The position numbers and the translations under genes are program-made. From assembly GCF_002154335.2 (NCBI RefSeq), contig NZ_MTPX02000039.1:1-64000 (forward strand): DNA of 64,000 bases. Reading direction: 5' to 3'. The notes below the pieces were generated by a model. That model ran no database searches. It was not told where the DNA came from and was given only the letters and a program-made list of their open reading frames with translations. Each line of letters opens with the position of its first letter. The stretch's first letter is position 1. Shown here piece by piece: positions 1 to 9,316 of the stretch. The DNA is from Actinomyces ruminis (GTDB lineage: Bacteria > Actinomycetota > Actinomycetes > Actinomycetales > Actinomycetaceae).

Positions 1-959
1 CGCCCTGCTGCGGCCCGCACGCGCCGCCGACCGGCCATCCCCTGGGCGGCGCAGCTCGACCGGCCTGACGGCGCCGGCCCGGCGGCCGCCGACACCACCG
101 AGGTGCTGGTGGTGGACCGGATCGGCTTGCAACGGGCCAACGCCGCCTTCCTGCGCGCCCTCATGGAGCGAGTGCCCGACCGTCCGCGGCGCGCCCCGGA
201 CCGTCCGCGGCCGCCGGCCGTGCCGCGGTGTCCTCGGCCATTGCCGGTCTGCTCGGTGTGATCTCCACCCGCGTGCTCGGCCAGATACTGCCCGCCGGTG
301 CCGGAGACCGGGGTGCCCGCATGTTGTTGGTAGCCCCCAATGTCGTGCAGCTGCAGCGGTACCGAGATCTGGACCGGATCGACCTGTCCGCCTGGGTGGC
401 GCTGCATGAGGCCACCCACGTGCTGCAGCTCGCCGCCGCCCCCTGGCTGACCGCGCATCTGACCGGGCAGGTGGAGCAGGTGGCCACCGCCCTCATGCGT
501 CCACCCGCACCCGGTGAGCCGGCCGGGCTGACCCGCCTGGCCCGGGCCGTGCGCGAGGGAACGACGGCGCACCCGGGCGCGCCCTCCCCACTGTTGACCG
601 ACCGCCTCGGTCCGGCCGAGCGCGCGCAGCTGGCGGCCATCACCGCCACCATGGCGCTGCTGGAGGGGCATGCCGAGGCGGTTCTCGACGCCGTCGAGCC
701 CAGCCACATGCCCTCGGTGCACCGGCTACGCGCGGTGCTGGGGCACTCCCGCGGCGGGGCCGCCGGCACACTGTTGGAGCGTCTGCTGGGCGTGGAAGCC
801 AAGCAAACGCAGTACGTCGACGGCGCGGCCTTCGTGCGCGGCGTCGTCGGCCGGGTGGGGCATGCGGGGCTGAACGCGGTGTGGCGGGAGCCGGCGAACC
901 TGCCTCGCCCCGAGGAGATCGGCAGGCCGGAGGCGTGGATCGACCGCATGGGGCTGTAG
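1..959 (+). CDS. DUF2342 family zinc metallopeptidase-like protein (5' partial, frameshifted)
   Basis: The 5' end lies outside the window. The readable part starts in frame 1 (a segment with EVLVVDRIG and an alanine-rich helix) and continues after about position 180 in the frame that reads [15 protein letters not shown] and [12 protein letters not shown]. The HExxH-like HEATH motif preceded by an LLVAPN segment is the hallmark of the actinobacterial DUF2342 / TIGR03624 'putative hydrolase' family, of unknown substrate. The change from frame 1 to frame 3 equals one missing base and is probably a sequence error. In many actinobacteria this gene is followed by tilS and hpt; here hpt follows directly after 188 bases and tilS is absent. 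Family call is fairly safe; function is not known. Confidence 0.7.
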
Positions 960-1147
960 CGCGAGCCTGGCGGGCGCGGTGGTGCTCGGGACGACGGGGT
1001 GCAACGTGCAGAACCAGGGCCGACGGCCCGCGTCGGGCCCCCGCGGGTGTGAAAGGATCCAGGTGGGACCGGAGCGTGCGCCTTCCCCGACGTCGCCCCA
1101 GCCGCCAAGTGCTTGCCGGACACTCACCGCGAAACAGGAGCTCATTC

Positions 1148-1702
1148 ATGGACGCCGCGGACATGGGACAGGACCTGCAGCAGGTTCTCATCACCGAGGA
1201 GGAGATCAACCAGCGGCTGGACGAGATGGCCGCCCAGATAGACGCCGACTATGCCGGCCGCGACCTGCTGCTGGTGGGCGTGCTCAAGGGCGCCGTCTAC
1301 GTGATGGCGGACCTGTCCCGGCGGCTGCACCGCTCGGTGCCCATGGACTGGATGGCGGTGTCCTCCTACGGGTCGGGCACCAAGTCCAGCGGGGTGGTGC
1401 GCATCCTGAAGGACCTGGACGCGGACGTGACCGGCCGGCACGTGCTGGTGGTGGAGGACATCATCGACTCCGGCCTGACCCTGTCCTGGCTGTTGGGGAA
1501 CCTGTCCAGCCGCGGCGCCGCCAGCGTGGAGATTGCCACCCTGCTGCGCAAGCCGGAGGCTGCGAAGGTGGAGGTGGACGTCAAGTACGTCGGCTTCGAC
1601 ATCCCCACCGAGTTCGTGGTCGGCTACGGGCTGGACTACGCCGAGCGCTACCGTAACCTGCCCTTCATCGGCACCCTGCGCCCCGAGGTCTACGGCGGCT
1701 GA
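1148..1702 (+). CDS. hpt: Hypoxanthine (guanine) phosphoribosyltransferase
   Basis: This 184-residue protein of purine salvage transfers phosphoribose from PRPP to hypoxanthine or guanine in the cytoplasm. The PRPP-binding loop reads [14 protein letters not shown] (about residues 98-111), and the GVLKGA flap and [16 protein letters not shown]-terminal region are typical for the family and length. The ATG at 1148 was chosen because AGGAG lies 8-12 bases upstream and the family's N-terminus (LITEEEI) starts shortly after. In related actinobacteria hpt is followed directly by ftsH. Here about 19.7 kb carrying the CRISPR-Cas island and accessory genes separate the two. Confidence 0.95.
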   Translation: MDAADMGQDLQQVLITEEEINQRLDEMAAQIDADYAGRDLLLVGVLKGAVYVMADLSRRLHRSVPMDWMAVSSYGSGTKSSGVVRILKDLDADVTGRHVLVVEDIIDSGLTLSWLLGNLSSRGAASVEIATLLRKPEAAKVEVDVKYVGFDIPTEFVVGYGLDYAERYRNLPFIGTLRPEVYGG

Positions 1703-1730
1703 TTGAGTCGCGCCGAGGGCGGGGCGCGGT

Positions 1731-2536
1731 TCAGGACTCGGCGACGACGTCGAGCGTGCCCATGCCGTAGGCGGCGTGGGAGCCGACGTTGGTGAAGCGG
1801 GCCAGCGACATCAGCCGGGAGAAGACACGGGTAGTGGCAGCGCCGGCGACGCCGCTGATGCGCAGTGAACCCTCCGTGGCGAGGATGGAGCGGCTGGTCA
1901 GGCGTCCGCGCCGGTCGGCACGCGGCATGCCGAGGCTCACCCGCACCGACTCGGTGTGGTCCTGCATGGTGAGCACGCCGAGGTCGTCTCGGCGGAGCTG
2001 CGGCGGCTGGGTCTCGGGGGACCAGGCGTGCCAGCGGGCGTGCAGGCTCGTGGCGAGCTGTGCGGGAGTGACTCCGGGGATGTGGCGGCCGTGAGAGGTG
2101 AACACGGTGGGGCTCAGCAGAGTGATGTTCCAGGTGGTGGAGGCGTCGTCCGCGGCCAGTTCTGCCCAGGAGACGCGCTCCAGGATCTGCGCCTCGGTGG
2201 CGACGACCAGTGTGGTGCCCTCCGGGCTGCCGTCGCCGAGTGGGAGGACGCCGCCCCAGGCCAGCCAGCCGTCGAGGTTGTCCAGCAGACGGTCGTCGAG
2301 CAGGCGCAGTTCCGCGCCGAACATGCCGGGTTGCTCGGTCATCTGGCCGACGCTGTAGGCTTGGGGCCGTGCAGATTGTGCGGTGGCCTGGCCGCGAGGG
2401 AGGGGAGTTGGGCCGCGCGTTCGGAGGAGATGCCCTCGGGGAGTTCGAGCACGCGGCCCCAGGCGGCGTGCAGGCGGCGCGGCGTCAAGGAGAACCCATC
2501 GGGGGCGTCGAATTGGAGGAAGACGGTGCTGGGCAT
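1731..2536 (-). CDS. cas6: Cas6 pre-crRNA processing endoribonuclease (frameshifted)
   Basis: Cas6 cuts the repeat RNA of the array transcript to release crRNAs. The N-terminal part (MPSTVFLQFDAPDGF, then RRLHAAWGRVLE with a candidate catalytic His) and the C-terminal part (RPQAYSVGQM; ending FTNVGSHAAYGMGTLDV, the glycine-rich loop typical of Cas6) lie in two frames. They join near 2366 by one missing base, giving about 268 residues, normal for Cas6. The ATG at 2536 has GAGGAG upstream. The gene is transcribed away from the array, and the 286 bases between them hold the array leader. The frame change is probably a sequence error, because both halves are well conserved. Confidence 0.82.
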
Positions 2537-2822
2537 GCCTCGCTCCTCGGGGTGTGCGGGTGGGATGGGTTGGTGGCGGGGCGGGTGGCGCCGCCACGGG
2601 TTCAACTGTGTCACACGTGCTCGGGGCGGGGCGAGAAATCGGCTTAAACGCGTTGGCGGCCGCACGGGCAGGAGCCGGTAATGGGAATCGGCGGCGAATG
2701 GCGGTATCGCGGCGAAATGTGGTACTTTGCAGCCGGTGCCAGCCGACGACGTGGGGTGCTTGCGGAGCCGGTGGCGATCCAGGGCCTGGAAGTGGCGTCA
2801 TCACGCGGCTCTCAGCGCCAGG
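2537..2822 (+). promoter_or_regulatory. CRISPR leader / divergent promoter region
   Basis: This 286-base gene-free stretch separates the cas6 start (minus) from the first perfect repeat (plus). Its position at the end with intact repeats, opposite the degenerate terminal repeat, marks it as the leader. It must also carry the cas6 promoter. No strong -10/-35 pair could be assigned with confidence. Confidence 0.55.
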
Positions 2823-4303
2823 GTCAGAAAGCACCTCGCACCTGAAGGTGCATTAAGACTGGTCTCACCGTCCGCACTGGTCAGATTGCCGTTCGTCAGA
2901 AAGCACCTCGCACCTGAAGGTGCATTAAGACGGATTGTTTTTTCCAGTGTGAGTACCGAAGCGGCTGTGGTCAGAAAGCACCTCGCACCTGAAGGTGCAT
3001 TAAGACTCCTGCGCGAGGCCGTGACTGCGAACCCGGTCGAGCGTCAGAAAGCACCTCGCACCTGAAGGTGCATTAAGACGTCCGGGCGTGGCTTGCCGCC
3101 GGGACGCTTCAGCGTCAGAAAGCACCTCGCACCTGAAGGTGCATTAAGACTTGGAGGCCGCCGCATCAACCATCTTGTACCAGGTCAGAAAGCACCTCGC
3201 ACCTGAAGGTGCATTAAGACCGTACGCTCCGCGCATTCCCACTGCAGCTCCTCGTGTCAGAAAGCACCTCGCACCTGAAGGTGCATTAAGACCCCATCGA
3301 GCCCGAGGACGTCTTCCTGATCTCCAAGTCAGAAAGCACCTCGCACCTGAAGGTGCATTAAGACGTATAGGGGCGGATCTGGTACTGGCAGAACCGGGTC
3401 AGAAAGCACCTCGCACCTGAAGGTGCATTAAGACCTCGAAGCGGTCGTGACGGATCGTCGGGGCCTCGTGGAGGTCAGAAAGCACCTCGCACCTGAAGGT
3501 GCATTAAGACCCTCGGCCTCTTGCTCGCTCATCTCCCTATCCACGGTCAGAAAGCACCTCGCACCTGAAGGTGCATTAAGACGAAAGCAATAATGTCGCC
3601 CTTCTGCAACCCCTCAAGTCAGAAAGCACCTCGCACCTGAAGGTGCATTAAGACCGGTTCTGCGGTTCGCTGTGATACCGGTTGTCTGTCAGAAAGCACC
3701 TCGCACCTGAAGGTGCATTAAGACCCGATGCGGGTGCCTGTGTCGGTCCAGTCGATGGTCAGAAAGCACCTCGCACCTGAAGGTGCATTAAGACCAGAAC
3801 GAGCGGACACCGACTAGTACAGCGTGGTCAGGTCAGAAAGCACCTCGCACCTGAAGGTGCATTAAGACCCTCGCACTCGTCGGCTACGATCTCGGCATTG
3901 ATCGTCAGAAAGCACCTCGCACCTGAAGGTGCATTAAGACGTTGAGAGTGCTTCTTCTTCCAGTGCGAGTCCCGCAGGTCAGAAAGCACCTCGCACCTGA
4001 AGGTGCATTAAGACGCGGTGAATGACGCCAGAATGGGCTGAATCGGTTCAAGTCAGAAAGCACCTCGCACCTGAAGGTGCATTAAGACGCGGGCCAGGTC
4101 GCGAGGCAGGTCTTCTCCACGTCGAGTCAGAAAGCACCTCGCACCTGAAGGTGCATTAAGACGATGACGCCGCATCTCGTTGCGGGTAACGTCCGCGTCA
4201 GAAAGCACCTCGCACCTGAAGGTGCATTAAGACCAGTAGCGGCGCGTGCCAGTATGTCAGGGCCTCGTCAGAAAGCACCTCGCACCTGAAGGTGCATGGA
4301 CGG
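2823..4303 (+). CRISPR. CRISPR array, 21 repeats, 20 spacers
   Basis: A 37-base repeat begins GTCAGAAAGCACC and ends GGTGCATTAAGAC. Repeat starts are 2823, 2895, 2971, 3043, 3114, 3184, 3256, 3328, 3398, 3474, 3546, 3618, 3688, 3758, 3832, 3904, 3978, 4052, 4126, 4197 and 4267. The first 20 copies look identical; the last keeps 31 bases and diverges after GGTGCAT. Spacers are 33-39 bases, typical of type III. The repeat contains the hairpin GCACCT-GA-AGGTGC and ends in ATTAAGAC, a plausible 8-base 5' crRNA handle resembling ATTGAAAC/G. So the plus strand is the crRNA strand, the leader is at the cas6 side and the trailer faces RT-cas1. Spacers 2 and 16 share a related 20-base segment. Confidence 0.98.
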
Positions 4304-4319
4304 TCCAGCAGCGAGGTGC
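4275..4319 (+). terminator. Hairpin capping the array trailer
   Basis: The GCACCTCGC inside the last, degenerate repeat (4275-4283) is followed by its perfect reverse complement GCGAGGTGC at 4311-4319. A transcript leaving the array could form a 9-bp stem enclosing the repeat's own small hairpin. No T-run follows, so termination is only a guess. It could also be a remnant of an inverted repeat copy. Confidence 0.35.
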
Positions 4320-4733
4320 CAGGCATCGCGGGTCAAGGTGCTAGCGTCTGAGGTTGTCAGCGCTGCCGGAACTCCCGCGCCTCGGTCGTCGCCTCGGCGA
4401 TACCTCGCTGTCCGGGGTCCTCGGTATCCCTGCATGGCCCTCCGGGGAATCGATTGGGCATCGCTCTCAGCGTGCTACGACTCGATCCCTGCCCATTGCG
4501 GCTGCTGCAGGATTCGAGCGCGCCGCGCGGTGACGTACACAGGACAGCACACGGTGTCAGAACAGCTGAGTGATCAAACCCTCAGGCTACACGCGCACGG
4601 CCAGGTTCGTTGAGTTATGTTGCTCATTATGCAAGTTCCAGGGTTGGACTTGCTTTTCCCGCAGTTTTGCTTGCGCGGTCGAGAACTCGGCGCCATACTC
4701 GATCGCGGCAGCAAATCTGAAGAGAGGTTCAGA
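4320..4733. other. Gene-free stretch between array and RT-cas1
   Basis: About 410 bases with no convincing coding sequence. It must hold the promoter of RT-cas1-cas2; TTGAGT near 4611 followed by CATTATG near 4625 is a weak candidate. An in-frame upstream TTG/ATG extension from 4617 exists, but lacks a ribosome-binding site and adds 39 residues without resemblance to the family, so it is left out. Confidence 0.5.
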
Positions 4734-6686
4734 ATGACTCTCCGCTCGGGGCGCTACAAGCGTCCACGTGCACGCTCCGTTGCTTTCGATAACGTCGACA
4801 CATATGCCGATGTAGATGTGTTTGAATCGATCGTTTCCATCGAGTCTCTCCGCTCGGCCTGGAAGGCGGTGGCCCGTGACAAGCCAACCACGCTCCGCGC
4901 GCAGGACACGGAGATGACCGGCTTTACGGACGAGTTCCTGCACGCGCTTCGCGACGATCTTATCTCCGGCAGATACCGGCCAATGTGCTACGCGGGACGA
5001 GAGTCCGGAAGTTCAGGAGCTGCGTCCCTGACGGAGGTGGGTCTGCGCGATCGCGTGGTTGAGCGGGCCGTAGTCACCGCCGTCGCGCATCGAGCGGATG
5101 CAGTTCAAACGTCATGTTCCTTCGCCAATCGGCCCGGCCTCGGCGTTGAGGACGCGGTTGAACAGGTCGTAGCCATGCGCGACGCGGGAGCCGTGCACGT
5201 GATGCTAGCGCGCATCAAGGTTCCTGCGCCGGGTGAACTCGTCGACGCCGCTCTTACCGTGCTGTCGGAGTCGGTCAACAGTCCACGCACACATGCCGTG
5301 ATCCGCGAACTGGCGCGTGCTGGCGCATTGCAAGCCGCCGCCGACGGCACGGATTCGCCGTCGAGCCCGTGCCTTGCGCACCTGCTTATAAACCTCGCGC
5401 TGACTCCCATCGACCGGGAGATGTGCGACGCCGGCTTCGGCTATGTCAGGTACGCCGGAGACGTCGTCGTCTGCACCGAAGGCGAGTCCGACCAGCGCGA
5501 CGCGCTCGCGCTGCTGAACCGCTCGCTCACCGACCAAGGCCTTCAACTCGAACAGGACGCCATCACCATGATCACCTTCGACGAGGGCTTCTGTTACCTC
5601 GGGACCGACTTCACCGTCCGCCTGCCGGAGGACGGTTCACTTCGGCAGAGCCACGACTCCGTGGCGGATCAGGTTGTCTACGTGGGGCGCAACGGCTCGC
5701 GCGTCCATGTGAGTGAAGGCAGACTGATCGTGGACAGCGTCGACGGCATCCCGCAGATGTCCATCCCGCAACGCGCAGTTAGCCGGCTCGTGCTAACCGG
5801 GCACGTGAGCCTCTCGGCCGGTGCGAGGTCCTGGGCACTGGCCAACGGCGTCGAAGTGATCTTCCTGTCGTGGCGGGGTAGTTACCTGGGACAACTGGCA
5901 GGCTCGAGCTCGTCCACGAGTGCCCAACGACTGATCGCACAAGCCGCGCACGCCCAGGACGAGCAGCTGCGACTGCCGCTGGCGCGTGCCATCGTCCGGG
6001 CGAAGATCCGCAACCAGATACATGTTCTGGGGCGAACCGGCAGGCGCGCCCGCGATGACGAAGTCGCCTTCGTATGTCGCCGGCTGCGTTCCACCATCCG
6101 GGAGCTCGACCACGCGCTCACGACCGACGAACTCATGGGGCTGGAGGGCGTGGCCTCCAACGAGTACTTCGCCTGCCTGTCCAGCCTGGTTCCCGACGAC
6201 GTTTCCTTCCCCGGGCGCAGTCGTCGCCCACCCAGGGACCTGGCGAATGCGGCCCTGTCCTACGGCTACGCAATCCTGCAGGGCGAGGCCGTGGGCGCGT
6301 TGCTTGCCGCGGGTCTGGAACCGGCGCTCGGCGTACTGCACGCCTCCACCGACAAGCGTCCCAGCCTCGCCCTGGACCTCATGGAGGAGTTCCGGCCGCT
6401 GCTGGTTGACCGCACGGTTGTTGCCCTGCTGCGCACCCGCCGTCTGCGCCCCGCGCACGCTGCCGTGCACAACGACGGCGTATGGCTCAGCCGCGAAGGC
6501 AAGAAGATCCTGGTGAACGGCTACGAAGAAACCCTGCAACGCCACGTCAAGGGCGCGCTCCCCGGCTTCGCGGGCACATGGCGCCGTCACATCCATCACG
6601 AGGCACAGCTGCTGGCACGCGCCATCATGGAGCCGGATTACGAGTGGGTTGCGTCTCATGGCGGTAGTGGTCATCATCGCCTATGA
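4734..6686 (+). CDS. cas1: Reverse-transcriptase-like / Cas1 fusion with degenerate RT active site
   Basis: The protein has 650 residues. ATG at 4734 follows AGAGAGG by 7 bases. Residues about 30-300 follow the group-II-intron/CRISPR RT order: FESIVSIESLRSAWKAV, SGRYRP, LRDRVVERAVV, FANRPGLGVEDAV, LINLALTPIDREM, GYVRYAGDVVV, YLGTDF. The catalytic positions are lost: motif A Asp is Arg160 (MLARIKVP), motif B PQG is PSS (209-211), motif C YADD is YAGD (240-243), motif D Lys is Ala. Cas1 starts near residue 313 (QVVYVGRNGSRV) and keeps its metal ligands: Glu471 (LEG), His536 (GVLHAS), Asp548/Glu551 (DLMEEFRP). Cas1 integrates spacers; RT-Cas1 partners normally allow uptake from RNA, but here DNA-only uptake or a structural RT role is inferred. 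cas2 overlaps its 3' end. Confidence 0.93.
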   Translation: MTLRSGRYKRPRARSVAFDNVDTYADVDVFESIVSIESLRSAWKAVARDKPTTLRAQDTEMTGFTDEFLHALRDDLISGRYRPMCYAGRESGSSGAASLTEVGLRDRVVERAVVTAVAHRADAVQTSCSFANRPGLGVEDAVEQVVAMRDAGAVHVMLARIKVPAPGELVDAALTVLSESVNSPRTHAVIRELARAGALQAAADGTDSPSSPCLAHLLINLALTPIDREMCDAGFGYVRYAGDVVVCTEGESDQRDALALLNRSLTDQGLQLEQDAITMITFDEGFCYLGTDFTVRLPEDGSLRQSHDSVADQVVYVGRNGSRVHVSEGRLIVDSVDGIPQMSIPQRAVSRLVLTGHVSLSAGARSWALANGVEVIFLSWRGSYLGQLAGSSSSTSAQRLIAQAAHAQDEQLRLPLARAIVRAKIRNQIHVLGRTGRRARDDEVAFVCRRLRSTIRELDHALTTDELMGLEGVASNEYFACLSSLVPDDVSFPGRSRRPPRDLANAALSYGYAILQGEAVGALLAAGLEPALGVLHASTDKRPSLALDLMEEFRPLLVDRTVVALLRTRRLRPAHAAVHNDGVWLSREGKKILVNGYEETLQRHVKGALPGFAGTWRRHIHHEAQLLARAIMEPDYEWVASHGGSGHHRL

Positions 6687-6944
6687 CATCGCCTCCAACC
6701 GACGCCGCAACAAGCTGGCCACCTATCTTAAAGGCTGGGGATACCGGATCCAGGAGTCCGTCTTCCAGCTGCGGCTCAGCGCCGACGACCTCGACGAAGT
6801 ACGTCAGCACATCCTCGGGATCATCAACGACGCCAAGGACGTCGTGCACATCTACCGCTATGCGCCGCCTGTCAGGAGCGATCCGAGGTCTACGGGACGG
6901 CCGCAGCGCTCGACGACGTCGGCCTATACCGCGGGGTGTGGTGA
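6658..6944 (+). CDS. cas2: Cas2 (frameshifted near 6860)
   Basis: Cas2 is the small ferredoxin-fold partner that bridges Cas1 dimers in spacer integration. The N-terminus VVVIIAYDIASNRRRNKLA and SVFQLRLS are typical. The frame then breaks after HIYR near 6860. Restoring one base gives a Cys-x2-Cys segment (CAACQERSEVYG) and the canonical end VGLYRGVW followed by TGA at 6942-6944, about 95 residues. The missing base is probably a C in CGC(C)TATGC. ATG at 6658 lies inside the 3' end of RT-cas1 (29-base overlap), so translation is probably coupled. If the frameshift is real, Cas2 would carry an unrelated tail. Confidence 0.88.
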
Positions 6945-7084
6945 GAACGAGCGCGGTGGTCGGCAGTGAGCATCGGAGGCGAATGGCCATAACGCGTCGT
7001 CGTGCGCGAGAAACGGCGCAACCACCTCCACCGCCTTTGGCCGCTTCAGCTTGATACGGCTGGCCGTGTTCCTACGCCAAGGTA

Positions 7085-9316
7085 TTACCTGCGCCGATCG
7101 CGCCGGGACTTTTGCGGACACTTACGCCCGGAGTTCTGCTTCGGCTTCTCGATGCAGATCGGATCGCACGGGTTGTCCCCAAACATGTCACGGGGACTGA
7201 CCCCCTTGTTCTTGCGCGGGTTGCCGGTGGCGCCGTCGGTCTGGTTGTTCTCCCCGTTCTCCTTGAGGGTCATGTATCGAACCTCGTCCTTGGGATATCC
7301 GTAGGCGGCACGTTGCATGGCCTGCACCCATGGCATTTTGAGTAGACCGGACAGACTCGCTAGCTTGAAGTCTTCTGGGTCAACCATCGGTTCATCCAGG
7401 CCCTGGCACTCACTAAGAGCCGCGTAAGAATTCGCTAACTCGGAGCCTCGGCGCGCACGTAGCCCGTAATCGGCGATGCGCACCTCAAGCACACCAAGAC
7501 CGAAAGGCTTAGCAAGGCCCAACCGTAGATAGCCGCACCTGGGTTGAACGGAGTTCTGGTCGGGCTTACAACCTCCGTCAGGAACTAGGTTCTCTGGGGT
7601 AAGAACCCAAATAAGTGCGGCGAGCTCGTCGTGATTTAAGTTAGTGAACGATACCGTACAGCGCAGCACGCTACCAGGTTTGACCCACGACTTAGCCGTC
7701 AGCCGCACATCCGCATTGTGTTGCTCGCGACCACTCATTACCGCCGGTCTCGTGGCCTGTTTGGGGAATTCTCGCGAGTCGAGCACGGCTCTGTGGACCG
7801 GGTACGCAGCGGTTCCCAGCAGTTGTCCGGGGGAGAAGTACTCGGACCGCTTTAGCGGATCGGTGCCGTTCCGCCCGGTGGGAGTCTTACCAGAGGCATC
7901 GGTCAAGAACCGGCGTGCCGAGCTCGGTTTGGGCTCAAGAAGCGGTGTGAGCATCTTGCGGGCCTGGCTGATGTTAGCTCCGGAGGTATCGACGTGTCCC
8001 ACGCTGATGCGTCCACGCAACGCAATATCGCCTCCCGCAGCGCCCGGCTGGGGGTCGGGCACGACATAGCCGAACAGCCTGTCTGCCGCGGATGCCTCGT
8101 CCGCGGCAGACGCCGGTAGGACGCCTTGCTCAAGGGCAAGTCGATAAGGACTCGTACGGTAGGCGTGTCGCCCGATCATAGTCGGGACAACCTCGCGCAC
8201 AACAGGTCCGGCATTTGTCTCGTCAACGACTGCGAAGGCAAGTGTCTCGGCAGACAACGATGCTGCATCGAAAGTATCACCGCCGTTTCTGCGGGCATTC
8301 TGCACTGCCGCCGTCGCCCGGTTGGGGACATGCTGGTCGTTATCGCGGTTGCTCACATAGCTTTCGACGACAACGCGGTAGGAGTCTTGAATGGGGGCGC
8401 TGATCTTCACCTGAGTGGGGCCGCCTTCGGATACATCAAAGAACACGTGCTCATCATGCTTGCTGGCGAACAGTTTTGTCGGATCATTTCCGGAGGCGGT
8501 TCGGCATACGTAACCGGTGACGGACTCAAGCTGGGACACTTTGGCTACACCTCTGGGTATATGGAACACTTCGCGCATCTGTCCCTGATGCTGGATATGT
8601 GTCACTTGCCAATAGCAGTACTTATTCTTGTCTGGCTTGCCGTTGGTCAGCGGCTTATCTCCGTGTAGGCAGAGGGTGGCGTTGAAGACAATCTTCTCGC
8701 TGTGGGTGGTCAGGCGGTTCAGTTCGTTTAGTGGTATGTCTGCTTGGCCTATGTTTGCGACCCGAAGGCGTGCAGGTCGCACCATTGGGTAGTCATCTCC
8801 TTTGTATTTCCAGTAGTCATAAATGTCGCCGTACATGAGTTCAGCGAGCAGTTGGTCTCCCTCCTGACCTGTGATTCGGATGGGCACCAGGCCCAGGGCG
8901 CTGGCGGCGTCTCCCCGGTATGTCAGCGGCTTGGTGTCGGCCTTGCGGCGGCGTTGGCCCGGGACCTCGTCGGGGATGTCGCCGAACACGCGGAAACGCG
9001 AACAGGTCAGCGTTTCGTAGGCGCGGGAGATCATGCCTTTGACCATGGTCGGCGGCACCCGAAGCGTCTTTCCGTCGTCCTCAAGCGGAACCGTGACCAC
9101 GGAGCACTTCTGCTCGCCGAACACCAAGGGGGTGCGCGCCGTCATCTCCAGGTCGATCGAGCCCGACCATAGATCGGGCGCGAGGTGGTCGTGCCCAATC
9201 GCTCGGACGTCACGGAACAGGTTCGGCAACTTTCCAGCTTTCGCGAGGCGTTGAGCCGACTTACGTGGCACTGGAATACGGTTGACGGCGGAATGGAAAG
9301 GCTCAAACTCTGCCAT
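7085..9316 (-). CDS. TIGR03986-like RAMP (Cas7 with large insertion), type III-D effector subunit
   Basis: This 743-residue RAMP protein is the last gene of the cas10 operon. N-terminal RAMP features are LEMTARTPLVFG, then LRVPPTMVKGMISRAYETL in the position of the usual IPGSSLKG loop. C-terminal features are YLRLGLAKPFGLGVLEV, the glycine-rich loop of RAMPs. Its size and position match the TIGR03986 family and the 'Cas7-insertion' subunit recalled from the Synechocystis type III-Dv complex. It should be a backbone subunit contacting crRNA and target. Its start overlaps the csx19 stop by 14 bases. Codon use is less GC-rich than that of the flanking housekeeping genes, which suggests transfer. 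The C-terminus is basic (SGRKCPQKSRRDRRR). Confidence 0.75.
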   Translation of the reverse strand: MAEFEPFHSAVNRIPVPRKSAQRLAKAGKLPNLFRDVRAIGHDHLAPDLWSGSIDLEMTARTPLVFGEQKCSVVTVPLEDDGKTLRVPPTMVKGMISRAYETLTCSRFRVFGDIPDEVPGQRRRKADTKPLTYRGDAASALGLVPIRITGQEGDQLLAELMYGDIYDYWKYKGDDYPMVRPARLRVANIGQADIPLNELNRLTTHSEKIVFNATLCLHGDKPLTNGKPDKNKYCYWQVTHIQHQGQMREVFHIPRGVAKVSQLESVTGYVCRTASGNDPTKLFASKHDEHVFFDVSEGGPTQVKISAPIQDSYRVVVESYVSNRDNDQHVPNRATAAVQNARRNGGDTFDAASLSAETLAFAVVDETNAGPVVREVVPTMIGRHAYRTSPYRLALEQGVLPASAADEASAADRLFGYVVPDPQPGAAGGDIALRGRISVGHVDTSGANISQARKMLTPLLEPKPSSARRFLTDASGKTPTGRNGTDPLKRSEYFSPGQLLGTAAYPVHRAVLDSREFPKQATRPAVMSGREQHNADVRLTAKSWVKPGSVLRCTVSFTNLNHDELAALIWVLTPENLVPDGGCKPDQNSVQPRCGYLRLGLAKPFGLGVLEVRIADYGLRARRGSELANSYAALSECQGLDEPMVDPEDFKLASLSGLLKMPWVQAMQRAAYGYPKDEVRYMTLKENGENNQTDGATGNPRKNKGVSPRDMFGDNPCDPICIEKPKQNSGRKCPQKSRRDRRR

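Noticed and set aside
161-1209. Long open frames on the minus strand opposite the first gene and hpt
   Set aside because: They are GC-rich shadow frames with Arg/Pro/Ala-dominated sequence and no motif, lying opposite well-supported genes.
2727-3420. Open frames running through the CRISPR array with repeated VRKHLAPEGALR
   Set aside because: The repetition is only the translated repeat. Spacers vary freely and there is no start signal, so it is not a repeat protein.
4617-4733. Longer N-terminus of RT-Cas1 from 4617
   Set aside because: No ribosome-binding site and no family resemblance; ATG 4734 has AGAGAGG at good distance.
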